A stretch of DNA of 38,628 bases from Lachnospiraceae bacterium UBA7481 (GTDB lineage: Bacteria > Bacillota > Clostridia > Lachnospirales > Lachnospiraceae), in assembly GCA_002478505.1 (NCBI GenBank), contig DLOP01000022.1:28919-67546 (forward strand). Reading direction: 5' to 3'. A program made the position numbers and the translations under genes. This document shows positions 23,274 through 32,464 of this stretch, in pieces; positions within the stretch are counted from its first letter, which is position 1; each line of letters begins with the position of its first letter. The notes beneath the pieces were generated by a model that saw only the letters and a program-made list of their open reading frames with translations, did not search any database and was not told the origin of the DNA.

Positions 23274-23365
23274 TAGCTGGTGGTTTCTGTTAAGTTTTGT
23301 ATATTAAAGATAGAAGATATGCGTATTTGATACTATAATTATTAAAATTTTCAGGAGGAGAAAAG

Positions 23366-24985
23366 ATGATAAAGAAGCTGATGCCGCTTGCGTTAGCAGT
23401 TGGGTTTTCATTGGCAGTTCTGACAGGCTGCAGCAAAAAACCTACAGTGGAGTCTCTTGTTGACGGCATGTTTGACAGCGAGATTGAATCGCAGAAAGCG
23501 GATATAGAGGCAGATATTAAACTTTCACCAACTGCACAGGGAGTTAGTTTTGATATTACCATTGGCGGAGATTTTGAGATGCAGGTTTCCGGCATGAATG
23601 GTAAAGACGATCTGACGACCTATATTGATGGCAAAGTAAGCATGAAAGCGCCGGCGTTCAGCGTTGACGAGAAACTGGGATTTGAAACATATTCGATCGT
23701 AGATGACGAAACGCTTACGTGCTATGCATGTGCTGATGATGGCGTATGGTATACGGAGGAATTGGATGATGTGTGGGATCAGGATGCCTATGACAAGATG
23801 ATCGAGGAGATGAAGGATGTCTTGAAAGAGAATGGCGAGCTTGCTGAAGACACTGAGAAAGTAGAAGGCGAGGAGTGCTATGTGATCACAGCTACGGTCA
23901 AAGGTCGTGACTGCGTTGCTATCTTTAAACCGATGAAGGGCATGATTGATGATGTGATTGATGAGGTGATTGATGATGCAATTCATGCTGCAATGAAAAA
24001 AGCAGGCATGAACGTTGGTATTGACATTGACGTTAATATTGATATGGTTTCTTGGTCTGAGTATTGGGCGGCAGATATCACTTGTTACATTTCCAAAGAT
24101 ACCGGCTATCTGGTAAAAACTGAGATTGACATGTCTGATACGGATATTTACGGCATGGCAGAACAGATGCTGAAGGATCTTGTCAGCGCGGCAGAACAGA
24201 TGCTGAAGGATCTTGGTCAAGAGGAAGGGCTCGACTTCGTCCAGGATGCGATTGACGATGCCCTGAATAGAATCGAAGATATCTCTGTATCAAAGTTTGA
24301 TATTTCTGTAGTGATCTATGATGTCGATGATACGGAAGTAGAGGTTCCGGATGATGTGATAGATGATGCGGTAGAGATATTTGATGCAGATGCTCTCGGC
24401 GATTTCATGGGCAGTATTGATGATGACGTGATCGAAGAACCGCCGGTTGAACCAGATAGAGATATAATCGGGACAGATCCGGATGATGGGGATAATATTG
24501 ACAGCTTTACATTTAATAAGGACTATGAAGATGATGAGTTCCTTTGTGAAGTAAAGGTTCCAAATGGTTGGACTGTAGATGTTGATTTTTTTGATTCTGA
24601 ATACGGTCTTGTATGTTTAGACACGGATAATAGCAATGGGTATATCTGGGTACAAAATTATTTGTCAGGGGCTATGTATTACTCGCTTCTGAATGGCGGC
24701 GAGCTTCCGGTTGATGAATATGACTGGCTGGATAGTTACAATTATAACTACAATATGGAGATCACGGTGATCGGTACCGCATTTGGCGGAAGCGACGTTA
24801 TGTTAGTTAAGCAGTCCTACGATAGTGAGGATGGATGGACTTCTAAAGAGACCTATGTCTGCATTGAGTATGATGATGGCGGTAACAGGCAATTCCTTTC
24901 AATTGACTGCGATAATATTTATGATCTGGATGATTGGACAGAAGATGATTTTCTGGATCTTGCCGTATCTTTGTTTGGCAGATAA
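23366..24985 (+). CDS. Two-module lipoprotein (paralog array member 3)
   Basis: A 539-residue lipoprotein with lipobox LTGC (C22) and an N-module clearly related to member 2 (KPTVESLVDGMFDSEIES, ENGELAEDTEKVEGEECYVITATVKG, ADITCYISKDTGY, DDTEVEVPDDVID). The C-module is divergent: it keeps the layout, EVTVIGTAFGGSD-like centre and the LFGR end, but shares few residues with members 1 and 2. An internal in-frame 33-bp duplication gives AEQMLKDLVSA twice. AGGAGGAG precedes the ATG. It is the last gene of the array, closed by a strong bidirectional terminator. Confidence 0.82.
   Translation: MIKKLMPLALAVGFSLAVLTGCSKKPTVESLVDGMFDSEIESQKADIEADIKLSPTAQGVSFDITIGGDFEMQVSGMNGKDDLTTYIDGKVSMKAPAFSVDEKLGFETYSIVDDETLTCYACADDGVWYTEELDDVWDQDAYDKMIEEMKDVLKENGELAEDTEKVEGEECYVITATVKGRDCVAIFKPMKGMIDDVIDEVIDDAIHAAMKKAGMNVGIDIDVNIDMVSWSEYWAADITCYISKDTGYLVKTEIDMSDTDIYGMAEQMLKDLVSAAEQMLKDLGQEEGLDFVQDAIDDALNRIEDISVSKFDISVVIYDVDDTEVEVPDDVIDDAVEIFDADALGDFMGSIDDDVIEEPPVEPDRDIIGTDPDDGDNIDSFTFNKDYEDDEFLCEVKVPNGWTVDVDFFDSEYGLVCLDTDNSNGYIWVQNYLSGAMYYSLLNGGELPVDEYDWLDSYNYNYNMEITVIGTAFGGSDVMLVKQSYDSEDGWTSKETYVCIEYDDGGNRQFLSIDCDNIYDLDDWTEDDFLDLAVSLFGR
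24157..24215 (+). repeat. 33-bp in-frame duplication
   Basis: A 26-base block starting GGCAGAACAGATGCTGAAGG occurs at 24157-24182 and again at 24190-24215 (period 33, eleven codons, AEQMLKDLVSA). It lies inside the third lipoprotein and is absent at the matching place in member 2. Confidence 0.85.
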
Positions 24986-25009
24986 ATGATTTCAGAATAG
25001 GATCATGAT

Positions 25010-25037
25010 AAAAGAGCCGGAAATTCCCGGCTCTTTT
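25010..25037. terminator. Bidirectional terminator between convergent genes
   Basis: AAAGAGCCGG at 25011-25020 pairs with CCGGCTCTTT from 25027 across a six-base loop, with A- and T-runs on both sides, so it can stop transcription from either direction. Confidence 0.92.
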
Positions 25038-25087
25038 TGTGTATTGAATAATGCGCTGTCCTGCGTATGGATCTGCTGACAGACGTG

Positions 25088-26350
25088 CTATGATGGTTCG
25101 GAAATTCGTGAGACTCCCACAAAGATCTGTGAGATCTTATACCATGTAGGAAAATCTACGACGCCGGTCTGGGGCAGCCCGAATACTTTCTGGAAAACTT
25201 TGACCGCTTCTTCTGTTTTGGGTCCATAGACGCCGTCCACGCTGACCTTGGGGATCAATGGATAGTTCTGCGAGATACGGTTCAACTGCTCCTGCATCTG
25301 TCGTACCTTGTCGCTGCGGGAACCGCGCGAAAGATTGCTTCCCGGCCATGAAGAAGGAACCCCGCTGACATAATCGGTAGAGTTGATATATACGTTGTTG
25401 CCGTAGTAATACCGCAGGATTTCGATTGCCGTATAACCCTCATCCCCAAGATATTTGGACCCCCACTGGGAAAGTCCGGAACAGGTGACGGTAGTACCGT
25501 TGCAGTATGAGGTAAATAAAGGCTGGCGGATACCGGGCCTGGAGACAAAGTTATTAAAGATGTTGTCAACGATCTGGCTGATATTCTCATAAATATTGCG
25601 GCCATACATAAATTTCTGGTCATAGGCAGTAGAGGACGTGATGGTAAAATTATATCCCTGATTGCGGTACCATTCCGTGTATACCCTGTTTAATGTAAAA
25701 CTCATGATCGCCAGCACATTGGCATAGATCGTATTTTCGGACCAAGTGGCATAGATCTCGCTGGAAGCCACATTTTTGATATAGTCGGTATATCTGATAT
25801 AATAATTTGGGGCGGAAGAGTTGGAGGGTACGCCGTCGTGCACTACTACATATTCCGGGAGGACGACCCTGCTGAGTACGATTTCTCCGCTTTCATCCAT
25901 GGGTTTTACTTCATCTTCCGGGATCTTTGGAGGGTAATCTCCGTAAAGCGTATGATCCGGGATGTTGATATTTTCCTGTTCATTGGATGTTTCAAACGGG
26001 TTCATCGTTACCGGCTGGACGGCTGTGACATCCGGCAGGATCTGCGCTCCCTCGATGAAGACCGGCTCATAGTTTGGCGCCGAGATCTCAAAATTATAGT
26101 CCGTATATGGTCTGGGTTCTTCCGGCTGTTCGCTGTACTCAAGTGGAGGAGCCGGAAGCTCGATCCGCTCGGTTTCTCCCAGATCATTTGTTTTTATCTG
26201 CTCGATCTGCCGTGTGGGATCTGAAGAAGAATAAATATTGATCGTCGCATTTTCGATTGGAATCAGTGCCTGAGTGGAGGTGATGTTAAAGACCAATCCT
26301 CCTTTAGAGGTATTGTCATTTGGATTGCTGCTGATGGTTCCACTGTCCAT
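25088..26350 (-). CDS. SpoIID-like protein with peptidoglycan-binding domain
   Basis: A 420-residue protein. Residues about 18-110 look like a CarboxypepD-regulatory-type beta module (IENATINIYSSSDPTRQ, TDLGET). The middle (about 185-325) resembles SpoIID: NVASSEIYATWSENTIYANVLAIMSF, then CSGLSQWGSKYLGDEGYTAIEILRYYYGNNV, parallel to the GMSQWGA and ILxxYY end of SpoIID lytic transglycosylases. The C-terminus (about 340-410) is a PG_binding_1 domain (VRQMQEQLNRI, VDGVYGPKTEEAVKVFQ). It has no signal peptide, which is odd for a wall-acting enzyme and suggests a spore-coat or mother-cell role. ATG 26350 follows GAGG by six bases; a TTG at 26362 is less likely. Confidence 0.78.
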   Translation of the reverse strand: MDSGTISSNPNDNTSKGGLVFNITSTQALIPIENATINIYSSSDPTRQIEQIKTNDLGETERIELPAPPLEYSEQPEEPRPYTDYNFEISAPNYEPVFIEGAQILPDVTAVQPVTMNPFETSNEQENINIPDHTLYGDYPPKIPEDEVKPMDESGEIVLSRVVLPEYVVVHDGVPSNSSAPNYYIRYTDYIKNVASSEIYATWSENTIYANVLAIMSFTLNRVYTEWYRNQGYNFTITSSTAYDQKFMYGRNIYENISQIVDNIFNNFVSRPGIRQPLFTSYCNGTTVTCSGLSQWGSKYLGDEGYTAIEILRYYYGNNVYINSTDYVSGVPSSWPGSNLSRGSRSDKVRQMQEQLNRISQNYPLIPKVSVDGVYGPKTEEAVKVFQKVFGLPQTGVVDFPTWYKISQIFVGVSRISEPS

Positions 26351-26530
26351 ATTTTGCCTCAATGAAATAATTCGTTATTTTATCATATGGTCTTTCAGGG
26401 AAAAATGTGAATTGGATTAAAATGCAATTTTTTAGCATGTTTTTATGGGTTTTTTATGATATTAGTCTTGATTTTTCCAAAAAAAGGTGCTAAATTTAAA
26501 ATATAAAAATCTATCAAAGGAGTGATGATT

Positions 26531-27292
26531 ATGGCAGGTATTAGTAATTTAAACGGAATGTCCAACCTGTTTTCCTCTATGACAGGGACGTCGGGAACAA
26601 CAAACAGCTGGCAGAACAATACCTTATCCGGTTTATTTGGCGGTAACAATTCCAATTCCAATGCATCTTCCGGAATGCTCGGTATTGATTTCAGCAACTA
26701 CTCATCTATTAAGAGCGGAAGCTACTATAAGTTACTTAAGAAATATTATAGCTCGAATGCATCCGTTGACAGCAATTCCGAGGATGTAAAGAAATATCAG
26801 GCAAAGGTTGATCGGATGGCAGATGCATCTGCTGACCTTTCGTATTCCTTAAATGAGTTGATGCATTCTGATTTTTCAACTGAGAAAAGGGATGATCTGT
26901 TAAAGGATGTTGAGAAATTTATAGATGATTATAACAATACGGTAAGCAAAGCCGGTGATTCCGATTCCAAATCGGTTCTGCTAAAAGCAAAGTGGATGAC
27001 GAACATGACCAAGGAGTATTCCAATGTTCTTTCCGAGATTGGCATTTCTGTTGGTTCGGATAATAAGCTGAAGCTGGATACGAAAGCTTTTAAGGAAGCA
27101 GACAGCGATACTTTGCAGGGCGTATTTGGAACAAGCCCCAATTCCTATGCGAATAAGGTGCTGTACAAGGCAGAGCAGCTTTACTCTCTTTCCAAAACAT
27201 ATGGTTCTTCGGCTACGGCATATACAAGCGCAGGAACTTATAAAAAGGATAAAGCAGTTACAACAGCCAATGTTGTCGATGAGCTTCTGTAA
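26531..27292 (+). CDS. Orphan protein with a FliD-like layout, unknown function
   Basis: A 253-residue protein with no signal peptide. The first 50 residues are Ser/Asn/Gly-rich and probably disordered (MAGISNLNGMSNLFSSMTG). The rest is helical, with FIDDYNNTVSKAGDSDSKSVLLKAKWMTNMTKEYSNVLSEIGI followed by KLKLDTKAFKEADSDTLQGVFG. That order resembles the C-terminal part of flagellar cap proteins (FVxxYN, GI, L-D-x-x-x-F/L), but the protein is short and no flagellar gene is nearby. AAAGGAG at 26516-26522 lies eight bases before the ATG at 26531. An intrinsic terminator follows, so it is monocistronic. Confidence 0.72.
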   Translation: MAGISNLNGMSNLFSSMTGTSGTTNSWQNNTLSGLFGGNNSNSNASSGMLGIDFSNYSSIKSGSYYKLLKKYYSSNASVDSNSEDVKKYQAKVDRMADASADLSYSLNELMHSDFSTEKRDDLLKDVEKFIDDYNNTVSKAGDSDSKSVLLKAKWMTNMTKEYSNVLSEIGISVGSDNKLKLDTKAFKEADSDTLQGVFGTSPNSYANKVLYKAEQLYSLSKTYGSSATAYTSAGTYKKDKAVTTANVVDELL

Positions 27293-27321
27293 GTAAGATT
27301 ATCAGATACAAGGCATATACA

Positions 27322-27363
27322 GACACATGGAATCGTGAACGGTTTCATGTGTCTTATTTTGTT
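27322..27363 (+). terminator. Intrinsic terminator after the FliD-like gene
   Basis: A 14-bp stem (27322-27335 with 27340-27353, two G-T pairs) with a TGAA tetraloop is followed by TTATTTTGTT. Confidence 0.88.
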
Positions 27364-27438
27364 TGCAGGCAGAGAACATTTGGTCTGATAGCAGGCATGA
27401 TGCCGTTGACCGGGGAATAGGAAAGATAAAAATATTAT

Positions 27439-27467
27439 TTGTGAAACGAAAAGAAAGATGATATACT
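27439..27467 (+). promoter_or_regulatory. Promoter of the DUF5717/DUF5716 cluster
   Basis: TTGTGA at 27439-27444 and TATACT at 27462-27467 with a 17-base spacer, about 60 bases before the start of the large gene. Confidence 0.65.
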
Positions 27468-27527
27468 AAATTGGGGATGCATGAGAAAAATCTTCGGTAA
27501 GTTACACGGGAAAAAGAGGTGAGTGCG

Positions 27528-30500
27528 GTGAAAAAGATCATTGACGCCATGCTGGCGGAAGATTACAGCTTCGGACATAAAAAAAGTCCGCTGTCTTTTT
27601 CGTGTACTTCTCTGGAATACGGAGTGGCTTTCGGCAAGACCGTAAGGGGATCATTTACTATCTTTGCGGATGAAAAGCTGAAACCGGAGGGATATGTATA
27701 TGCGTCTGATCTTCGGATGATGGTGTCGCGGAATCAGTTTGGCGGTCTGGAGATGGAGATTTATTTTCAGTTTGACGCGCATGGTCTGGAGGAAGGCAGC
27801 GTCTGTGAAGGCGTTTTTGCCATTGTGTCTAATCTCGGAGAGTATGAGCTGCCTTATCGCATAATGGTAGAAAGAAATCTTCCGGATACTTCCATGGGGA
27901 TGATCAGGAATCTGTTTCATTATGCCAATCTTGCAAAAGAGAACTGGCAGGAGGCGGTAAAACTTTTTTATTCTCCCGGATTTATCAATATATTAAACGG
28001 TAGTGAGCGGCAGTACCGTTCCATATACCGCGGGATGTCGGTCAACCAGGATAATGAACAGAATGTTGAGAACTTTCTTACGGTGGTGAAAAAGAAGGTC
28101 TCTCCCGTATATCAGGCAGATATCATGAAGATAGAAATAAATGCGCCGGCGGAGACTGTGATGCAGACGGTCAGCATCGTCAGGGATGGCTGGGGTTATA
28201 CAAAACTGAATCTTCGTGTGGAAGGTGATTTTCTTTCCCTGGAAAAGGAACGGGTATTGGAAGAGGACTTTTGGGGTAATGTATTCCGTTTGAATTATTA
28301 CATCCATGCAGACCGCCTGCATTATGGGAAAAATGAAGGGGCGGTAGTGGTAAAAGATATCTATGGAGATATCCGGATTCCGGTGGTGATCTGGCGAAAC
28401 GGGATGGAACGGGCAGAGGAAGAGAAGATCGAGCGGAGACAGCTGGTGCATCTGATGCATCTCTATATGGATTACAGAACCGGCAGGATCACAAAGTATG
28501 AGTGGGGCAAGGAATGTCATGCTATCGTGAACAGAATAGTATCTAAGGATGCCAATCATCTGGTGAGCAGGTTGTATCAGCTTCAGCTTCTTTTGACAGA
28601 GAAAAGATTTACGGAGGCGGACCGGATCCTGGAACGCGTCGGTATATTGATCGATGAGAATGACGTTCTTCCGGAGATTAAGGGATACTATTATTACATG
28701 AAATCTCTTCGCTCAAAAGATGAGGACCTGCTGCATGAGCTGGCGGAAAAGACGGAATACCTTTATGTGCGAAATACACACAATTGGCGTCTGGCATGGC
28801 TGTTGATCTATATGAAGGAAGAATATGCTTCTAATGATGAGAAGAAATGGGATCTTTTAAAACAGCAGTATGCTTACGGCAATGCCAGTCCTATTCTGTT
28901 CCTGGAGGCGCTGCACGCCCTGCTTAGGATGCCGGCCTTGATGTCTGAGCTGGGAGATTTTGAACTGGCATTTATTACATTTGCGATTAGGCAGAATACC
29001 ATGACCAGGGAGATCCGTAATCGTTTTGTATTTCTGGCGGGTAAGGCAAAGACTTTTTCGGAAGAATTATATTATCTGCTATGCAGATGCTATGAACTGG
29101 AGAAAAAAAATGAGACGCTGCAGGAGATTTGTGCGCTGCTGATCAAGGGCAATAAGATGGGACAGGAATATTTTGGCTGGTATGCGCTTGCGGTGGATCA
29201 GGAGCTTCGCCTGACCAGGCTGTATGAATATTATATCATGTCCATCGATCTTACATACGAAGGCCGCCTGCCCAAGATGATCGTAATGTATTTTGCATAC
29301 CGTTCAAAACTGGACTATGAAAGAAATGCATTTTTATATGCCAATATCATGAAATACCGGCAGGCATATCAGGATATTTATCAGGATTATTATCCTGCAA
29401 TCATGGCATTTGTCAGAGAACAGCTGCTAAAGGGACGCATCAATGATAATCTGGCATATCTTTATCAGCAGACACGGTATATGATCAAAGAAGATCCCGT
29501 GCTGATCACGGCATATCTGAAGCTGTTGTTTATGGCACAGGTTGATGTGGAGATGGATGGCGTCAAATATGTTGTGATTGTAAATGAGCATTTGAAAGAG
29601 GAAATGAAGTATCCTGTCTTCCAGAAAAAAGCGGTTGTGCCCATGCTCGGTACGGAAAGCACGCTGCTTTTAGAGGATGGGGACGGCAACCGCTTTGTGG
29701 ACCGCAGGTATTTTCATGACAGGCTGCTGCTGCCTAAGCCGGCTGATCTGGAGGAAATGATGGAACAGGCGGAGATTTCTTTAGACCTTGCCTTGTATCG
29801 TGCGGAAGAATCAGGGGAGAGTGTTTCCGCAGATGAACACAATGAAAAGTTTTTATACTGGCTTTCTGCGGAAGAGGCTATTACGGAAGAATACAGGATC
29901 CAGATCATGGTAAAGCTTGCAGAATACTATTTTGAAAATGATCTGCTGATTCCGCTGGATGATCTGCTGCTTCGCTTCGATCCTTTTGCTTTAAATGGTG
30001 CGCAGCGGGAGACTTGTGTACATATTATGGTGGCGAGGGGATTTTATGATAAGGCATTGGAGTGGGTACGGAACTGCGGGATTGAATCCGTCGGCGGCAG
30101 AACGCTGCTGCGCCTGTGCGATAGGATCTTGATGAGGACTGATTTTGAATATGAGGCGGAACTTCTTAAGATTTGTGATGGAATCTTTTGTCAGGGGATT
30201 TATGATGAGACGACGCTGCAGTATCTGCTGCTGTATAAGGAGGGATTGCTGACAGAGCTTAAGGCTTTGTGGCGGGCGGCGGATTCTTTTGATATGGATG
30301 TTCATAAATTTTTGGAGAGTATGTTGGTACAGATGCTTTATTCGGATACCTATGTGGACGAAGCGGAAAATATATTTATGGAATATATTGCAAAGGCTAC
30401 TGTGGCGGATATTGAGAAGGCATTTTTGGCAAAGTTATCTTATGACTATTTTGTAAGTGGTAAACCGTTAAGCAAAAAGCTGATCGATCGGACCGGATAT

Positions 30501-31103
30501 CTGCAGCAGCTGGGAGAAACGCTGCCTGTGGTATGCAGACTGGCTTATCTGAAAATGAACATGGAAAAGGCCGATCAGGGGATACTATCTGAGCAGGAGC
30601 AGGAGTATGCCGTACAGTTTATCGCCCAACTTTGGAAAAAGCAGATATTCTTCCCGATGTATTTGTGTTACCGGAGGTGGATCTCCAAATTGGATCTGAT
30701 GGATGACAGATGCTATATAGAGTATCGGGGAAAAGAAGACAGCAGGGTTGTTATCCATTATGCCATAGAACGGGAAGACAGACAGGAGAAAGAATATCGG
30801 AAAGAGGAAATGCTCCATATGTATGGCGGAATCTATGTAAAGTCCTTTGTCATATTTTATGGTGAGAGGATCCGCTATTATATTACAGAGGAGGACGGAC
30901 GGCAGGAGAAGCTGACGCAGTCCAGCTCCCTGCAGAGGGAAGCGATGAACGGCGCATCCCAGGATAACAGATTCCAGCTGGTGAACCATATGATCATCAG
31001 TCATGATATGCGGGATGATAAGACATACGGTAAGCTGGCTGAGGAATATGCTTATAAAGATTACAGGGTAAGACATTTATTTACGCCGGATTTAGATTAT
31101 TAG
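27528..31103 (+). CDS. Very large protein of DUF5717 type
   Basis: A 1191-residue cytoplasmic protein. The N-terminus (MKKIIDAMLAEDYSFG, then a beta-rich part to about residue 290 with repeated VRGSFTIFADE- and VVKDIYGDIRIPVVI-like strands) leads into a long helical-repeat region (about 300-1000, TPR/HEAT-like pairs such as LYQLQLLLTEKRFTEADRIL). A C-terminal beta-rich part follows (VVIHYAIE, GGIYVKSFVIFYGERIRYYI). From memory this is the DUF5717 family, found mainly in Lachnospiraceae next to DUF5716. Function unknown. GTG 27528 follows AGAGGTGA by five bases; GTG 27519 is the alternative. It is the first gene of a cluster of four. Confidence 0.82.
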   Translation: MKKIIDAMLAEDYSFGHKKSPLSFSCTSLEYGVAFGKTVRGSFTIFADEKLKPEGYVYASDLRMMVSRNQFGGLEMEIYFQFDAHGLEEGSVCEGVFAIVSNLGEYELPYRIMVERNLPDTSMGMIRNLFHYANLAKENWQEAVKLFYSPGFINILNGSERQYRSIYRGMSVNQDNEQNVENFLTVVKKKVSPVYQADIMKIEINAPAETVMQTVSIVRDGWGYTKLNLRVEGDFLSLEKERVLEEDFWGNVFRLNYYIHADRLHYGKNEGAVVVKDIYGDIRIPVVIWRNGMERAEEEKIERRQLVHLMHLYMDYRTGRITKYEWGKECHAIVNRIVSKDANHLVSRLYQLQLLLTEKRFTEADRILERVGILIDENDVLPEIKGYYYYMKSLRSKDEDLLHELAEKTEYLYVRNTHNWRLAWLLIYMKEEYASNDEKKWDLLKQQYAYGNASPILFLEALHALLRMPALMSELGDFELAFITFAIRQNTMTREIRNRFVFLAGKAKTFSEELYYLLCRCYELEKKNETLQEICALLIKGNKMGQEYFGWYALAVDQELRLTRLYEYYIMSIDLTYEGRLPKMIVMYFAYRSKLDYERNAFLYANIMKYRQAYQDIYQDYYPAIMAFVREQLLKGRINDNLAYLYQQTRYMIKEDPVLITAYLKLLFMAQVDVEMDGVKYVVIVNEHLKEEMKYPVFQKKAVVPMLGTESTLLLEDGDGNRFVDRRYFHDRLLLPKPADLEEMMEQAEISLDLALYRAEESGESVSADEHNEKFLYWLSAEEAITEEYRIQIMVKLAEYYFENDLLIPLDDLLLRFDPFALNGAQRETCVHIMVARGFYDKALEWVRNCGIESVGGRTLLRLCDRILMRTDFEYEAELLKICDGIFCQGIYDETTLQYLLLYKEGLLTELKALWRAADSFDMDVHKFLESMLVQMLYSDTYVDEAENIFMEYIAKATVADIEKAFLAKLSYDYFVSGKPLSKKLIDRTGYLQQLGETLPVVCRLAYLKMNMEKADQGILSEQEQEYAVQFIAQLWKKQIFFPMYLCYRRWISKLDLMDDRCYIEYRGKEDSRVVIHYAIEREDRQEKEYRKEEMLHMYGGIYVKSFVIFYGERIRYYITEEDGRQEKLTQSSSLQREAMNGASQDNRFQLVNHMIISHDMRDDKTYGKLAEEYAYKDYRVRHLFTPDLDY

Positions 31104-31129
31104 ATGTTTGAAAGAAAGGAAACAGTGCT

Positions 31130-32443
31130 TTGATCGGGGAGAAAAAAGAATCCACGGAAAAGATTCCCAAAGATAAAGCGGTGATCGGCATAGACCTGAC
31201 GGAAGACTTTGCGCAGGTCTGTTATTGGACGCCGGAACAGGATGAGCCGGTGACGATGAGCGCAGTCAGTGGGGATGAGAAGCTGTGCATACCGACGGCT
31301 CTGGCAAAAAAATATGGCGAGCATATATGGACCTTTGGAGAAGAAGCGTTTCGGACTGAGCGGGAAAACGAAGGATTTTTATTCACCTCGCTGATCGCGA
31401 AGGCAAAAGAGGGCGTGCTGATCGAAGTGGAGACGAGAGATTATGATCCGGTTGATCTTCTGGCGCTGTTTATTAAGAAATGCCTGTCCATGCTTGCACT
31501 TGCGGCGCCTATGGAAAAGGTTGCGGCAATCGTGATCACGGTGGAAGAACCGGATACAAGGATGATACAGGTGTTGAATCAGGTGGTGTCGATCCTTAGG
31601 ATCAAGCCGGAAAAGGTGCATTTTCAGAGCCATCCGGAAAGCGCGTATCATTATATTTTACAGCAGTCAAGGGATTTATGGTCTCGAGACGTCCTGATTC
31701 TGGAGATACAGGGCGATCAGCTTAAACTGCTGCGTTTTAAGAGAAATCCGCATACCAGTCCGATGGTTGTATTGATGGATGAGAAGGTCTATGACGGATT
31801 TGGAAGCGGGGACTATCCTGAGGGCAGCGCGGCACAGGAGCTTGAGTATAAGAAGAAGGATCAGGCGTTGTTAAAGCATTTGGTAGAGCAGTGCAATGAG
31901 AATTATGTCTCTTCCGTCTATCTCTTAGGAGACGGATTCCGGGAAGAGTGGTGCAAGGAATCCTTAAAATATATGTGTAAGAACAGAAGGGTGTTTCAGG
32001 GCAGCAATCTGTTCAGCAAGGGCGCGTGTTATGGCGCAAGGGAGAAACTTATCGTATCAGAAGTGGAAGAAAAGCATGTGTTTCTGGGAAAGGACAAGCT
32101 CAAGTCCAATCTGGGCATGCGCGTGGTGCGCGAGGGAGAGGATGCTTATATGGCGCTTCTGGATGCGGGAAAGAACTGGTATGAAGTTTCTAAGGAGTGC
32201 GATCTGATCCTGGACAGCGAGGATACGATACAGATGCAGGTCACGCCTGTGGATGGCAAGAAGGTCAGGGAGCTGCAGTTTTATCTGGAGGGATGTCCCA
32301 TACGTCCGCCGAGGGCTACCCGGATCCATATGGAAGTCAGGATGCTGTCGGAAACCAGATTATATGTTAAAGTGACGGATCTTGGATTTGGCGAATTTTT
32401 TCCCGCCAGCGGTATGGAATGGGTCAGCGAGATAGATTTGTAA
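31130..32443 (+). CDS. Actin/Hsp70-fold ATPase-like protein of DUF5716 type
   Basis: A 437-residue protein with actin/Hsp70-fold marks: phosphate-1-like loop VIGIDLTEDFAQVCYW (17-32), a second phosphate-loop-like VLILEIQGDQLKLL, and an adenosine-loop-like VYLLGDGF. Residues after about 345 form a separate beta-rich module. The catalytic residues of true Hsp70s are only partly kept (DLTEDF instead of DLGTT), so ATP hydrolysis is unproven. It matches my memory of DUF5716. It starts at TTG 31130 with AAAGGAAA upstream and lies 26 bases after the DUF5717 gene, an arrangement suggesting that the two work together. Confidence 0.82.
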   Translation: MIGEKKESTEKIPKDKAVIGIDLTEDFAQVCYWTPEQDEPVTMSAVSGDEKLCIPTALAKKYGEHIWTFGEEAFRTERENEGFLFTSLIAKAKEGVLIEVETRDYDPVDLLALFIKKCLSMLALAAPMEKVAAIVITVEEPDTRMIQVLNQVVSILRIKPEKVHFQSHPESAYHYILQQSRDLWSRDVLILEIQGDQLKLLRFKRNPHTSPMVVLMDEKVYDGFGSGDYPEGSAAQELEYKKKDQALLKHLVEQCNENYVSSVYLLGDGFREEWCKESLKYMCKNRRVFQGSNLFSKGACYGAREKLIVSEVEEKHVFLGKDKLKSNLGMRVVREGEDAYMALLDAGKNWYEVSKECDLILDSEDTIQMQVTPVDGKKVRELQFYLEGCPIRPPRATRIHMEVRMLSETRLYVKVTDLGFGEFFPASGMEWVSEIDL

Positions 32444-32464
32444 CAGAAAGGCAAGAGGAGAAAC

